From Gallibacter sp963558965 (lineage in GTDB: Bacteria > Bacillota > Clostridia > Peptostreptococcales > Anaerovoracaceae), in NCBI GenBank assembly GCA_963558965.1, contig CAUWIT010000007.1, positions 1-64,000 of the forward strand: a stretch of DNA of 64,000 bases, read 5' to 3'. Below the pieces are notes generated by a model. That model had not been told where the DNA came from. It saw only the letters and a program-made list of their open reading frames with translations, and searched no databases. The position numbers and the translations under genes are program-made. Every line of letters begins with the position of its first letter. The stretch's first letter is position 1. Positions 7,717-16,410 of this stretch are shown here, piece after piece.

Positions 7717-8775
7717 ATGGACTTAACTGAAAGAAAACTGAAGATACTACAAGCCATAATCGGTGACTTTATCACTACAGCTGAGCCAGTGGGTTCGCGT
7801 ACTCTTTCTAAAAAGTATGACTTGGGTATAAGCCCGGCGACTATTAGAAATGAGATGTCGGATTTGGAGGAAATGGGGTTGTTAACTCATCCACATACCT
7901 CTGCAGGAAGAGTTCCATCAGAAAAAGCCTATAGACTTTATGTTGATGAAATCATGAAAAAGCAAGAGCTTAGCAAAAGTCAAAAGGAAGTAATTTCAAA
8001 AGAACTTTATTCAAACATAACAGAACTTGACAGGACTATTGAACATGCTGCTAAGATATTGTCGCATATTACAAACTTAACTTCTTTTGCGATAACTCCA
8101 AGAGCAGATGAAGACTTATTGAAGGCAATCAACTTGCTTCCAATAGACGAGGAGACTGTTATACTTATGATAGTTGCCGAATCTGGTAAAGTATCAAATA
8201 TGGCTTTGAAACCAAGATGTCAGTTTACTGATGAGATGCTTCGTATTTTATCAAAAAGCATGACATACAATTACAAAGGTAAAACAATAAACCAGGCACT
8301 TAAATCAGATATAGTACAACATTTTGAAAGCGATGTTGAAGCCATGAGCGGGCTTGCACGAAATATTATGCCAAACTTTGTTAAAACTTTGGAGCAAATG
8401 TTAAATGTAAACCTTTATATGGATGGCTTAACAAATATCTTCTCACTTCCCGAATACAACGACATTTCAAAAGCTCGTACATTTATGGAAGTTATGAATA
8501 AAAGAGAAGACTTGGCAAAGAAAATATCATGTAGAGATGATGGTGTTATGATTACTATCGGTACAGAAAACGAGGATGACCAGTTAAACGATTGTAGCTT
8601 GATAACAGCGACTTATCACATCGATGGTAGACTTGTTGGTAAGCTGGGAGTAATCGGTCCTACAAGGATGAGATACGGAGAGATAACTTCAGTAATTGAA
8701 TATCTAACGGATAACATCACCAATACATTTAAAATAATGGGAGGCAAAGATGACGAATCAGAAAATGGAAAATGA
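7717..8775 (+). CDS. hrcA: Heat-inducible transcription repressor HrcA
   Basis: A 352-residue repressor. The N-terminal winged helix contains the family segments LTERKLKILQAIIGDF and SPATIRNEMSDLEEMGLL. The middle and C-terminal region contain the effector/dimerisation domain ending in the conserved GRLVGKLGVIGPTRMRYGE stretch. I chose the ATG at 7717 because AAAGGAGAT precedes it. The in-frame GTG at 7687 lies inside the CIRCE operator and has no ribosome binding site. HrcA binds CIRCE just upstream, so the gene is autoregulated. Its end overlaps grpE by 26 nt. Confidence 0.97.
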   Translation: MDLTERKLKILQAIIGDFITTAEPVGSRTLSKKYDLGISPATIRNEMSDLEEMGLLTHPHTSAGRVPSEKAYRLYVDEIMKKQELSKSQKEVISKELYSNITELDRTIEHAAKILSHITNLTSFAITPRADEDLLKAINLLPIDEETVILMIVAESGKVSNMALKPRCQFTDEMLRILSKSMTYNYKGKTINQALKSDIVQHFESDVEAMSGLARNIMPNFVKTLEQMLNVNLYMDGLTNIFSLPEYNDISKARTFMEVMNKREDLAKKISCRDDGVMITIGTENEDDQLNDCSLITATYHIDGRLVGKLGVIGPTRMRYGEITSVIEYLTDNITNTFKIMGGKDDESENGK

Positions 8776-9307
8776 AAACATTGAGGAAGTAACAGAGGAA
8801 GCTAAAGAAACAGCTGAAAATACTTGTGAAGAGGCTTGTGAAGAGCAGGCAGCAGAAACAAATGAAGAAGCTGATGCAAAAGAAAAAGCCGAAGATGAAG
8901 ATCTTAATACAAAATATGTAAGACTTATGGCTGACTTCCAAAACTATAAAAAGAGAACAGAAAAGCAAAAAAGCGAAATACACGCTTATGCCAATGAAAA
9001 AATAGTAATTAAACTTCTTGAAGTTATGGATAACTTCGAAAGAGCTTTGATGATTGAAGATGAAAACATCAAAAGCTTCAAAGAAGGTATGGAACTTATT
9101 TTCAAACAGCTAAAAGACGTATTAGCTGGAGCAGGTGTTGTTGAAATAGAAGCAGAAAACGTAGTTTTCGATCCTAACTATCACAACGCTGTTATGATGG
9201 AAGATACAGACAAAGTTGAAAGCGGTATGGTTTCAGAAGTCCTACAAAAAGGATATACATTAAATGGTAAGGTTGTAAGACCTTCAATGGTAAAAGTAGC
9301 TAATTAA
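8750..9307 (+). CDS. grpE: GrpE, nucleotide exchange factor of DnaK
   Basis: A 185-residue protein. The first 50 residues are strongly acidic (Glu/Ala-rich), then come a long coiled coil with MADFQNYKKRTEKQK (about 62-76) and the C-terminal beta domain ending with the GYTLNGKVVRPSMVKVA signature. GrpE releases ADP from DnaK. The start at 8750 overlaps hrcA and follows GGGAGG with normal spacing. A 65-nt gap with no terminator separates it from dnaK. Confidence 0.96.
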   Translation: MTNQKMENENIEEVTEEAKETAENTCEEACEEQAAETNEEADAKEKAEDEDLNTKYVRLMADFQNYKKRTEKQKSEIHAYANEKIVIKLLEVMDNFERALMIEDENIKSFKEGMELIFKQLKDVLAGAGVVEIEAENVVFDPNYHNAVMMEDTDKVESGMVSEVLQKGYTLNGKVVRPSMVKVAN

Positions 9308-9372
9308 TACTAAAGGTATTAATAAATAAATTAAGTAAAAAATAGAAATTTATAATAAAGGAGATAATAAAA

Positions 9373-11226
9373 ATGGGAAAAGTAATAGGAATTGACTTAG
9401 GAACAACAAACTCATGCGTAGCAGTACTAGAAGGAGGAGATCCTACAGTAATCACAAACGCAGAAGGTAATAGAACTACTCCATCAGTAGTTGGTTTTGC
9501 AAAAAATGGCGAAAGACTTGTAGGTGAAACAGCTAAGAGACAGGCTGTAACAAACCCAGAAAGAACAATCGCTTCTATTAAGAGACATATGGGTGAAGAC
9601 TACAAAGTAGAAATCGATGGAAAACAGTATACACCACAGGATATCTCAGCTATGGTTCTAGCTAAACTAAAATCAGACGCTGAAGGATACTTAGGTGAAA
9701 AAGTAACAGAAGCTGTAATCACAGTACCTGCTTACTTTACAGACAGCCAGAAACAGGCTACAAAAGACGCTGGTAAAATCGCAGGTCTAGATGTAAAGAG
9801 AATTATCAACGAACCAACAGCAGCAGCTTTAGCTTATGGTCTAGATAAAGAAGAAGGACATCACAAAATCCTAGTATACGACTTAGGTGGTGGTACATTT
9901 GACGTATCAATCCTAGAACTAGGTGATGGTGTATTTGAAGTACTAGCTACATCAGGTAACAACAAACTTGGTGGAGATGACTTTGATAACGCTCTACTAG
10001 ATTTCATGGCTGATTCATTTGCTAAAGAAAACGGTATCGACTTAAGAAAAGATACAATGGCTCTACAGAGACTAAAAGAAGCAGCTGAAAAAGCTAAAAA
10101 AGAATTATCAAGTGCTCAGACAACAAATGTAAACCTACCATTTATCACTGTAAACGAAAATGGTCCTCTACATTTAAACATGGACATTACAAGAGCTAAA
10201 TTCGATCAGTTAACTGCTCACTTAGTAGAAGCTACAATCGAACCAATGAGAAAAGCTATGGCAGATGCTGGAGTATCAACATCAGATCTTGCTAAAATCA
10301 TCCTAGTTGGTGGTTCAACTCGTATCCCAGCTGTACAGGATGCAGTTAAGAAAATTACAGGTAAAGAACCATTTAAGGGTGTTAACCCAGACGAATGTGT
10401 TGCAGTAGGTGCTTCAATTCAGGCTGGTGTATTAACAGGTGAAGTAAACGACGTATTACTACTAGACGTAACTCCATTATCACTATCAATCGAAACTCTA
10501 GGTGGAGTTGCTACAAAACTAATCGAAAGAAATACAACAATCCCTACAAAGAAGAGCCAGATCTTCTCAACTGCAGCAGACAACCAGAATGCAGTAGATA
10601 TCCACGTAATGCAGGGTGAAAGAGAAATGGCAGCAGGAAATATCACTCTAGGTAGATTCCAGCTAACAGGTATCCCAGCTGCACCTCGTGGAGTACCTCA
10701 GATCGAAGTAACTTTTGATATCGACGCAAACGGCATCGTAAATGTAAGCGCTAAAGACCTAGGAACAGGTAAAGAACAGAGCATTACAATCACATCTTCA
10801 ACTAACCTTTCAGAAGATGAAATCAATGCAAAGGTAAAAGAAGCAGAACAGTTTGCTGAAGAAGATAAGAAGAGAAAAGAAGAAGTAGAAGTTAGAAACC
10901 AGGCAGAAACATTAGTTTACGAAACAGAAAAGAACCTAAAAGAACTAGATGGTAAACTTGACGAAAACGAAGTAAACGAAATCAACGCTGCTAAAGATGA
11001 ACTAAAGAAAGCATTAGAAAACGGTACAGTAGAAGAAATCAAAGCTGGTATCGAAAAACTAACAGAACAGTTCCACAAAATGTCTACAAAGATGTATGAA
11101 GCAGCACAGGCAGCTCAAGCAGCTCAGGATGCTCAGGCTGGTCCAGATATGGGAGCTAACGCAGGCCCTGCAGACGATAATGTTGTAGACGCAGACTATG
11201 AAGTTGTAGATGAGGATGATAAATAA
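9373..11226 (+). CDS. dnaK: Chaperone DnaK (Hsp70)
   Basis: A 617-residue Hsp70 of typical Firmicutes length. The ATPase domain (about 1-365) begins GKVIGIDLGTTNSC and includes the VYDLGGGTFDVSIL phosphate loop near 175. The hydrophobic linker DVLLLDVTPLSL lies near 360-371, followed by the beta-sandwich substrate domain and helical lid. The tail is acidic, ending DADYEVVDEDDK. Codon choice is strongly biased (CTA, ACA, AGA, GGT), consistent with very high expression. AAAGGAG precedes the ATG. The stop overlaps the dnaJ start by one base. Confidence 0.99.
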   Translation: MGKVIGIDLGTTNSCVAVLEGGDPTVITNAEGNRTTPSVVGFAKNGERLVGETAKRQAVTNPERTIASIKRHMGEDYKVEIDGKQYTPQDISAMVLAKLKSDAEGYLGEKVTEAVITVPAYFTDSQKQATKDAGKIAGLDVKRIINEPTAAALAYGLDKEEGHHKILVYDLGGGTFDVSILELGDGVFEVLATSGNNKLGGDDFDNALLDFMADSFAKENGIDLRKDTMALQRLKEAAEKAKKELSSAQTTNVNLPFITVNENGPLHLNMDITRAKFDQLTAHLVEATIEPMRKAMADAGVSTSDLAKIILVGGSTRIPAVQDAVKKITGKEPFKGVNPDECVAVGASIQAGVLTGEVNDVLLLDVTPLSLSIETLGGVATKLIERNTTIPTKKSQIFSTAADNQNAVDIHVMQGEREMAAGNITLGRFQLTGIPAAPRGVPQIEVTFDIDANGIVNVSAKDLGTGKEQSITITSSTNLSEDEINAKVKEAEQFAEEDKKRKEEVEVRNQAETLVYETEKNLKELDGKLDENEVNEINAAKDELKKALENGTVEEIKAGIEKLTEQFHKMSTKMYEAAQAAQAAQDAQAGPDMGANAGPADDNVVDADYEVVDEDDK

Positions 11227-12365
11227 TGGCAGAAAAAAGAGATTTTTATGAAGTCTTAGGTCTAAAAAAGGGAGCTTCTGAGGATGAAATCAAGCGAGCA
11301 TTTAGAAAACTTGCTATGAAATATCATCCAGACAGAAACCCAGGAGACAAAGAGGCTGAAGAAAAATTCAAAGAAATCAACGAAGCATATAGTATCCTTA
11401 GTGATCCTGATAAAAAACAAAAATATGACCAGTTCGGCCATGCCGGTGTAGATTCAAACGCCGGCTTCGGCGGAGGTGGCGGATTCAGTGGATTTGGTGG
11501 CTTTGATGACATCTTCGATATGTTCGGCGGCATGTTTGGAGGTCGTGGAAACTTTGGTGGTCAGAGAAGAAACGGGCCAAGAAAAGGTGCAGATATTCAG
11601 AAGCATCTTGTAATTACATTTGAAGAAGCTGCATTTGGTGTTAAAAAGGAAATTAAGCTCACAAAGTATGTGAAATGTGAAAAGTGTAACGGAAGCGGAG
11701 CGGCACCAGGTACAGAAAAAAGAACTTGTCCTACTTGTAACGGAACAGGACAAGTTACAAGAACTCAGCAGACACCTCTTGGTGCATTTCAATCATCTTC
11801 ACCATGTCCAGACTGTAATGGAACAGGTAGCATAATCGATACACCATGTCCAGATTGTAACGGAACAGGTAAGAAGCGTAAAACTGTAACAATTGCAGTT
11901 AATGTACCTGCTGGTGTAGATAACGAATCAGTAATTACTCTAAAAGGTCAGGGTGAACCAGGTGAAAATGGCGGTCCTGCAGGAGATTTATACATTGTAA
12001 TCAGTGTAAAACCTCATAAGCTATACAAGAGAGCTGGACAGGATCTTCAGATAGAAATACCTATTACATTTGAACAGGCAGCACTTGGAGACGAAATCGT
12101 AGTTCCTACTCTTGAGGAAAAAGTTAAATACAAAATCCCAGCTGGAACACAGCCAGGAACAGTATTTAGACTAAAAGGCAAGGGTATTGTAAGTCCAAGA
12201 ACTACTAGAAAAGGTGACCTATATGTAAAGGTTAACTTAGAAGTACCAACTAAGCTAACTTCTAAGCAGAAAAAAGCTATTAAGAAAATGTCAGATGAGG
12301 TAGATGTTAATTGCTACACAAAAAGACATGGATTTCTTGAATCAGTAAAGGAATTGTTCAAATAG
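11226..12365 (+). CDS. dnaJ: Co-chaperone DnaJ (Hsp40)
   Basis: A 379-residue type I J-protein. The J domain (about 5-70) has the HPD motif in KYHPDRN. It is followed by a Gly/Phe-rich linker (about 75-115), then four zinc-binding CxxCxGxG repeats (CEKCNGSG, CPTCNGTG, CPDCNGTG twice) between about 150 and 220, and the two beta-sandwich substrate domains. It stimulates DnaK ATPase. It is the last gene of the CIRCE-controlled operon, with a strong hairpin terminator just beyond. Confidence 0.98.
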   Translation: MAEKRDFYEVLGLKKGASEDEIKRAFRKLAMKYHPDRNPGDKEAEEKFKEINEAYSILSDPDKKQKYDQFGHAGVDSNAGFGGGGGFSGFGGFDDIFDMFGGMFGGRGNFGGQRRNGPRKGADIQKHLVITFEEAAFGVKKEIKLTKYVKCEKCNGSGAAPGTEKRTCPTCNGTGQVTRTQQTPLGAFQSSSPCPDCNGTGSIIDTPCPDCNGTGKKRKTVTIAVNVPAGVDNESVITLKGQGEPGENGGPAGDLYIVISVKPHKLYKRAGQDLQIEIPITFEQAALGDEIVVPTLEEKVKYKIPAGTQPGTVFRLKGKGIVSPRTTRKGDLYVKVNLEVPTKLTSKQKKAIKKMSDEVDVNCYTKRHGFLESVKELFK

Positions 12366-12396
12366 TTAAATATGATGTAATTGACTAAACGAAACG

Positions 12397-12446
12397 AATG
12401 GATGTTTCTCTACAATTCGTAGGGAAACATCCATTTTATTTTTTAT
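12397..12446 (+). terminator. Strong terminator of the hrcA-grpE-dnaK-dnaJ operon
   Basis: A long hairpin of about 18 bp (12397-12413 with 12419-12435; two pairs are wobble or marginal), a 5-nt loop, and a T-rich tail (TTATTTTTTAT). Confidence 0.93.
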
Positions 12447-12477
12447 CTAAAGTAGCTAATGAAATACAACATAGTAC

Positions 12478-12506
12478 TTAAAATCCAAAGTATTTTCTGT
12501 TATAAT
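12478..12506 (+). promoter_or_regulatory. Promoter of the Asp23-nusB-xse operon
   Basis: TATAAT (12501-12506) lies 17 nt after TTAAAA (12478-12483) and 20 nt before the Asp23 ATG. The -10 is perfect; the -35 matches 4 of 6. Confidence 0.65.
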
Positions 12507-12525
12507 ACAAGATGAGGTAATAGAT

Positions 12526-12906
12526 ATGGACACTTATGAATACATACATAAAGAAACATTAACCGATGAAAAGTTTTCTGACAATGTCCTAGCAATATGC
12601 GCTATAAATGCTACACTTAGAACAAAAGGTGTAATCAGCGTAGTTGGAGGACTGACAGACAGCATATCGGAAAATATACTGAGAAAAGAGACTCTGTCAA
12701 AAGGTGTAAAAGTCAACCAAGAAGAAGATGGAGTCATTCTTGACGTATATGTAATTTTAAAATATGGCAGCAAAATACCTGCTGTAGCTTGGGACATCCA
12801 AGAAAACGTAAAAAAAGAAGTTGAGAGTATGACTGATAAAAAAGTAAAAGCAGTCAATATTCATGTTCAAAAAATAAAATTAACAGATGAGAGAGGAAAT
12901 AAATAA
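12526..12906 (+). CDS. Asp23/Gls24 family protein
   Basis: A 126-residue protein of the Asp23/Gls24 envelope stress family. Recognisable features are the N-terminal TLTDEKFSDNVLAICAINAT, the central VVGGLTDSISENIL, and the alternating beta/alpha segment VILDVYVILKYGSKIPAVAW with C-terminal VKAVNIHVQKIKL. Many Firmicutes have such a gene directly upstream of nusB. A role in envelope stress is known for staphylococcal Asp23, but the job of this nusB-linked version is unclear. GAGGT lies before the start and nusB follows with no gap. Confidence 0.88.
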   Translation: MDTYEYIHKETLTDEKFSDNVLAICAINATLRTKGVISVVGGLTDSISENILRKETLSKGVKVNQEEDGVILDVYVILKYGSKIPAVAWDIQENVKKEVESMTDKKVKAVNIHVQKIKLTDERGNK

Positions 12907-13311
12907 ATGAATAAAGTAGAGGCAAGAGAACTTCTAATGCAAGCAGTATTTCAAATGGATATTCAAAAGGATCAAAGCAATGAGCTTCTAGAACGTCTAA
13001 TCGTTGAAACAGAAGCAGAAAAAGACTTTGGCAGCTATATTAGAAGCACTTACGAAACACTTAGAAGAAATCTTGAAGAAATTGATAGAACAATTAACAG
13101 ATATTCAAGAAACTGGGATGTTAAACGTATGCCAAAAACAGATCTTGCAATCTTAAGATTGGCAGTTTGCGAAGTATTGTTTTGCGATAACATCATAGAC
13201 GCTGTCGCTATAAATGCAGCAGTTGAAATGGCTAAAAAGTATTGCGATGACGATGCTAGCAAATTTATTAACGGTATACTAGGTAGTATTTCAAGAAGTA
13301 AAGATGCGTAA
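12907..13311 (+). CDS. nusB: Transcription antitermination factor NusB
   Basis: A 134-residue all-helical protein. N-terminal KVEARELLMQAVFQMD and C-terminal NWDVKRMPKTDLAILRLAVCE with INAAVEMAKKYCDDDASKFINGILG are the NusB signature. It binds boxA RNA together with S10 in rRNA antitermination. Its start directly follows the Asp23 stop, and its end overlaps the TsaD-like gene by 8 nt. Confidence 0.96.
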   Translation: MNKVEARELLMQAVFQMDIQKDQSNELLERLIVETEAEKDFGSYIRSTYETLRRNLEEIDRTINRYSRNWDVKRMPKTDLAILRLAVCEVLFCDNIIDAVAINAAVEMAKKYCDDDASKFINGILGSISRSKDA

Positions 13312-14236
13312 TTATTATTTAGGTATCGATACGAGCAACTATACCACTTCTGTTGGTTTAGTTGACCAGTTTGGCAATGGAATTGCAGATAAGCGTAAGC
13401 TGTTAACAGTAAAAAAGGGCAATCGTGGGTTGCGACAATCCGAGGCTTTTTTCCAACATATAGAAAACATACCTGATCTTTACGAAGAAGCAATAAAAGA
13501 TATTGACAAATCACAGATTAAGTGTGTTTGTGTTTCATCACGACCTAGAAGTGTTGAAGGTTCATATATGCCAGTTTTTAAGGCCGGAATGGCAGTTTCG
13601 CAAGTCATAGCAGCTTCTCTAGGCGTACCACTTTTTACGTGCTCCCATCAAGAAGGACATATGAAAGCCATTACAGCTTTTAATAATGTTGGAGACGACT
13701 TTATCTGCTACCATATGTCAGGCGGCACAACTGAAATATTAGATGTACATTACGATCAAACTTTAAAAAAATACCATACTAAAATTATTGGAGGAACACT
13801 TGATATTTCCTTTGGACAATTAATCGATAGAGTTGGAGTAGCTTTAGGCATGTCATTTCCAGCAGGTGCACAAATGGATAATTTAGCACAATCAGCAAAA
13901 CAATTTGATTTAAAAGTTAAACACATAAAAGTAAAAAATTTGGACTTTAACTTATCCGGCATTGAAACACAGCTAATAAAATCAATTGAAAATAACTGTC
14001 CAGAAGCGATTGCAAAGGAATTGTTTACAAAAATAAATTTATGTTTACAAAAAACTGTAGACAACTTGCAAATGCAAGGAAATAATAAAAAAATTGTTTT
14101 TGTAGGAGGAGTTTCTCAAAGTAAATATATAAGAGACAATATTGATAGAGAAATTATTTTTGGTAAATTTGGTTCAGACAATGCCATAGGAACAGCTTTA
14201 ATTGGAGGAGAGATTTATGGCGGTAAGACCTATTAA
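13304..14236 (+). CDS. TsaD/Kae1-like ASKHA-fold protein, short paralogue
   Basis: A 310-residue protein of the Kae1/TsaD family, often annotated as O-sialoglycoprotein endopeptidase. It has N-terminal GIDTSNYTTSVGL, the metal-binding HxxxH as SHQEGH (H115, H119), a glycine-rich MSGGTTEILD segment, and the C-terminal GGVSQSKYIRD plus a SDNAIGTALIG segment carrying the third ligand Asp. It is shorter than the usual TsaD (about 340), and the region before HxxxH is divergent. It may be a paralogue rather than the t6A synthase itself, which normally sits with tsaB/tsaE. The ligands are kept, so it probably binds metal and nucleotide. It is embedded in the nusB-xseA operon with overlaps at both ends. 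Confidence 0.75.
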   Translation: MRNYYLGIDTSNYTTSVGLVDQFGNGIADKRKLLTVKKGNRGLRQSEAFFQHIENIPDLYEEAIKDIDKSQIKCVCVSSRPRSVEGSYMPVFKAGMAVSQVIAASLGVPLFTCSHQEGHMKAITAFNNVGDDFICYHMSGGTTEILDVHYDQTLKKYHTKIIGGTLDISFGQLIDRVGVALGMSFPAGAQMDNLAQSAKQFDLKVKHIKVKNLDFNLSGIETQLIKSIENNCPEAIAKELFTKINLCLQKTVDNLQMQGNNKKIVFVGGVSQSKYIRDNIDREIIFGKFGSDNAIGTALIGGEIYGGKTY

Positions 14237-15293
14237 GGTTAGTCAATTAAATAATTATATAGGCAGGATAATAGAAACAGATCCATTGATTGGAAATGTC
14301 AGCGTTGTCGGTGAAGTTTCCAACTTAAAATACCACAGTACAGGTCATATCTATTTTTCACTTAAAGATGAAACTAGTACTATTAAATGTTTTATCCATA
14401 GTAAAAATGCAGAAAATTTAAGATATCAATTAGCTGAAGGTATGGAAATAGTTGCAGCTGGATATATTTCAGTATTTGAAAGAGGCGGCTATTATTCGTT
14501 TAATATAAAAGATTTGGAAGTATCCGGCCAGGGTTCACTTGCAATTGCATTTGAAAAAATAAAGCAAAAATTAGAAAAAGAGGGTCTTTTTTCATATGAG
14601 TATAAAAAGGAATTACCTTTTTTTCCTAAAAAGATTGCACTTGTTACTTCTGAGACAGGGGCAGCTGTCCAGGATATGTTAAAAATAATAAAAAGTAGAA
14701 ACAATATTGTAGATGTTTTGATATATCCTGTTTTAGTACAAGGCCCTAATGCAGCTGGTGAAATTGCAAAGGCCATTTATGATATCAATGAAAACTTAAA
14801 AGATATAGATGTTATGATTGTCGGCAGAGGAGGAGGCTCAATGGAAGACCTTTGGGCTTTTAACGAAGAAGTAGTTGCGAGAGCAATTTTTGATTCGGAT
14901 ATACCTGTGATTTCGGCAGTTGGACACGAAATAGACTTTACAATTGCAGATTTTGTAGCAGATAAAAGAGCTGAAACACCAACAGCAGCAGCTGTTATGG
15001 CAGTTCCAGATATAGAAAAATTAAAGTTAGACCTTTTATCTTTAAAAGAAAAAAGCTACGAAATACTGTTTAATTACGTAGAGCGAAATAAAAATAAATT
15101 AAGTTTACTTAAAGCTAAACTTGATAGTATAAATCCACAGCGAATTATTGATATTGGTTACGGTGCAGTTTTAGATGACAATCGTAAACTAATAAGATCC
15201 ATAAAAGATATTTCTGTAAGCGATACTATAACTATTATGCTTAGCGATGGAGAAATAACTGTGGAAGTAAAAAAAGTCAAGGAGGCGAAGTAA
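14217..15293 (+). CDS. xseA: Exodeoxyribonuclease VII large subunit
   Basis: A 358-residue subunit with the N-terminal OB fold (VSQLNNYIGRIIE, VVGEVSNLKYHSTGHIYFSL) and the nuclease core (PVLVQGPNAAGEIAKAI, VMIVGRGGGSMEDLWAFNEE, VISAVGHEIDFTIADFVAD, RAETPTAAA). I chose ATG 14217 because GGAGGAG lies 6 nt before it; the TTG at 14202 overlaps that site. It is shorter than the B. subtilis protein (about 450), with the coiled-coil C-terminal region reduced. It degrades single-stranded DNA with XseB, encoded immediately downstream. Confidence 0.94.
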   Translation: MAVRPIKVSQLNNYIGRIIETDPLIGNVSVVGEVSNLKYHSTGHIYFSLKDETSTIKCFIHSKNAENLRYQLAEGMEIVAAGYISVFERGGYYSFNIKDLEVSGQGSLAIAFEKIKQKLEKEGLFSYEYKKELPFFPKKIALVTSETGAAVQDMLKIIKSRNNIVDVLIYPVLVQGPNAAGEIAKAIYDINENLKDIDVMIVGRGGGSMEDLWAFNEEVVARAIFDSDIPVISAVGHEIDFTIADFVADKRAETPTAAAVMAVPDIEKLKLDLLSLKEKSYEILFNYVERNKNKLSLLKAKLDSINPQRIIDIGYGAVLDDNRKLIRSIKDISVSDTITIMLSDGEITVEVKKVKEAK

Positions 15294-15503
15294 ATGAGCG
15301 AAAAGAATTTAAACTTTGAAGAAGCATTAAAAGAATTCGAAGAAATTTTAAATCAGCTAAACAATACTGATTTATCTATAGATGAAGCTATAAAAATGCA
15401 CGAAGAAGCATTGGAAAAATATAAAGTATGTGAAGAAATACTAAATACTACTTCACAAAAAATTGAAATTTATAAAAAAGAACAGGAGGCCCAAAATGTC
15501 TAA
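15294..15503 (+). CDS. xseB: Exodeoxyribonuclease VII small subunit
   Basis: A 69-residue helical protein with the XseB pattern (LNFEEALKEFEEILNQL, then LSIDEAIKMHEEALEKYK). Several copies bind the long helices of XseA. Its ATG abuts the xseA stop codon and its 3' end overlaps ispA by 8 nt, with the ispA ribosome binding site inside it. Confidence 0.94.
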   Translation: MSEKNLNFEEALKEFEEILNQLNNTDLSIDEAIKMHEEALEKYKVCEEILNTTSQKIEIYKKEQEAQNV

Positions 15504-16392
15504 TGTTAAATATGATGAATATAAAAAATTAGTAGATAAACACTTGCTGGACTTTTTACCAGAAATAGATCCAAAAAGCGAAACTATTTACGATGCTATG
15601 TCTTACAGTCTAAAAGCAGGCGGCAAAAGACTAAGACCAGTTTTAGTTTTAGCAGCATGTGATTTTTGTGGTGGAGATATAAAAAGTGCATTGCCTTACG
15701 CACTTGCAATCGAATATATTCATACATATTCTTTAATACATGATGATTTACCTTGCGTTGACAATGACGATTTAAGACGTGGAGTACCAACAAATCATGT
15801 AGTCTTTGGAGAAGCTATGGCAACTCTTGCAGGAGATGGACTTTTAAATTCAGCTTTTGAAGCGATGTTTAAAGATATGCTTCTTGATTTTGACAATGAA
15901 AAAGTATTAAAATGCAAAGTTAGAGCAGCCAGCACTATTTGTAAAGTAGCAGGTTGCAGGGGCATGATTGCAGGACAGGTAGCAGATATCGAAGCTGAAA
16001 ATACTGTATGCTCAAAGGAGATGTTAGACTATATACACACAAACAAGACAGGTGCTATGATAGTAGGAGCAATACAGGCAGGAGCTCATATAGGTAATGT
16101 TTGTGAAAGAGATTTGAGAGCTTTAACAGAATACGCTGAAAATCTAGGACTTGCATTTCAAATTTGTGACGACATTTTAGATGTAGTTGGAACTACAGAA
16201 GAACTAGGTAAAAATGTTGGACATGATGAAGAAACAAATAAGTCAACTTATCCAGCGTTGTACGGCTTAGAAAAATCAGAAGAAAGATTTAAAGAATTAA
16301 ATCAAAAAGCAATTGATGCACTAAAAGATTATGGAGAAGAAGCAGATTTCTTTAGATTTTTAGTGAAAAAATTGGAAAATAGAAGAAAATAA
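15496..16392 (+). CDS. ispA: Farnesyl/geranyl diphosphate synthase
   Basis: A 298-residue trans-prenyltransferase. The first Asp-rich motif is HDDLPCVDNDD (about 84-94), the second is ICDDILDVVG (about 225-234), and GGKRLRP marks the substrate site. It condenses IPP with allylic diphosphates to make farnesyl diphosphate for undecaprenyl and quinone precursors. I chose ATG 15496 because AGGAGG lies 7 nt upstream; the TTG at 15463 adds 11 unconserved residues. It lies beside dxs, which feeds the same isoprenoid pathway. Confidence 0.95.
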   Translation: MSNVKYDEYKKLVDKHLLDFLPEIDPKSETIYDAMSYSLKAGGKRLRPVLVLAACDFCGGDIKSALPYALAIEYIHTYSLIHDDLPCVDNDDLRRGVPTNHVVFGEAMATLAGDGLLNSAFEAMFKDMLLDFDNEKVLKCKVRAASTICKVAGCRGMIAGQVADIEAENTVCSKEMLDYIHTNKTGAMIVGAIQAGAHIGNVCERDLRALTEYAENLGLAFQICDDILDVVGTTEELGKNVGHDEETNKSTYPALYGLEKSEERFKELNQKAIDALKDYGEEADFFRFLVKKLENRRK

Positions 16393-16410
16393 TAGAAGGT
16401 AGAAATTTTT

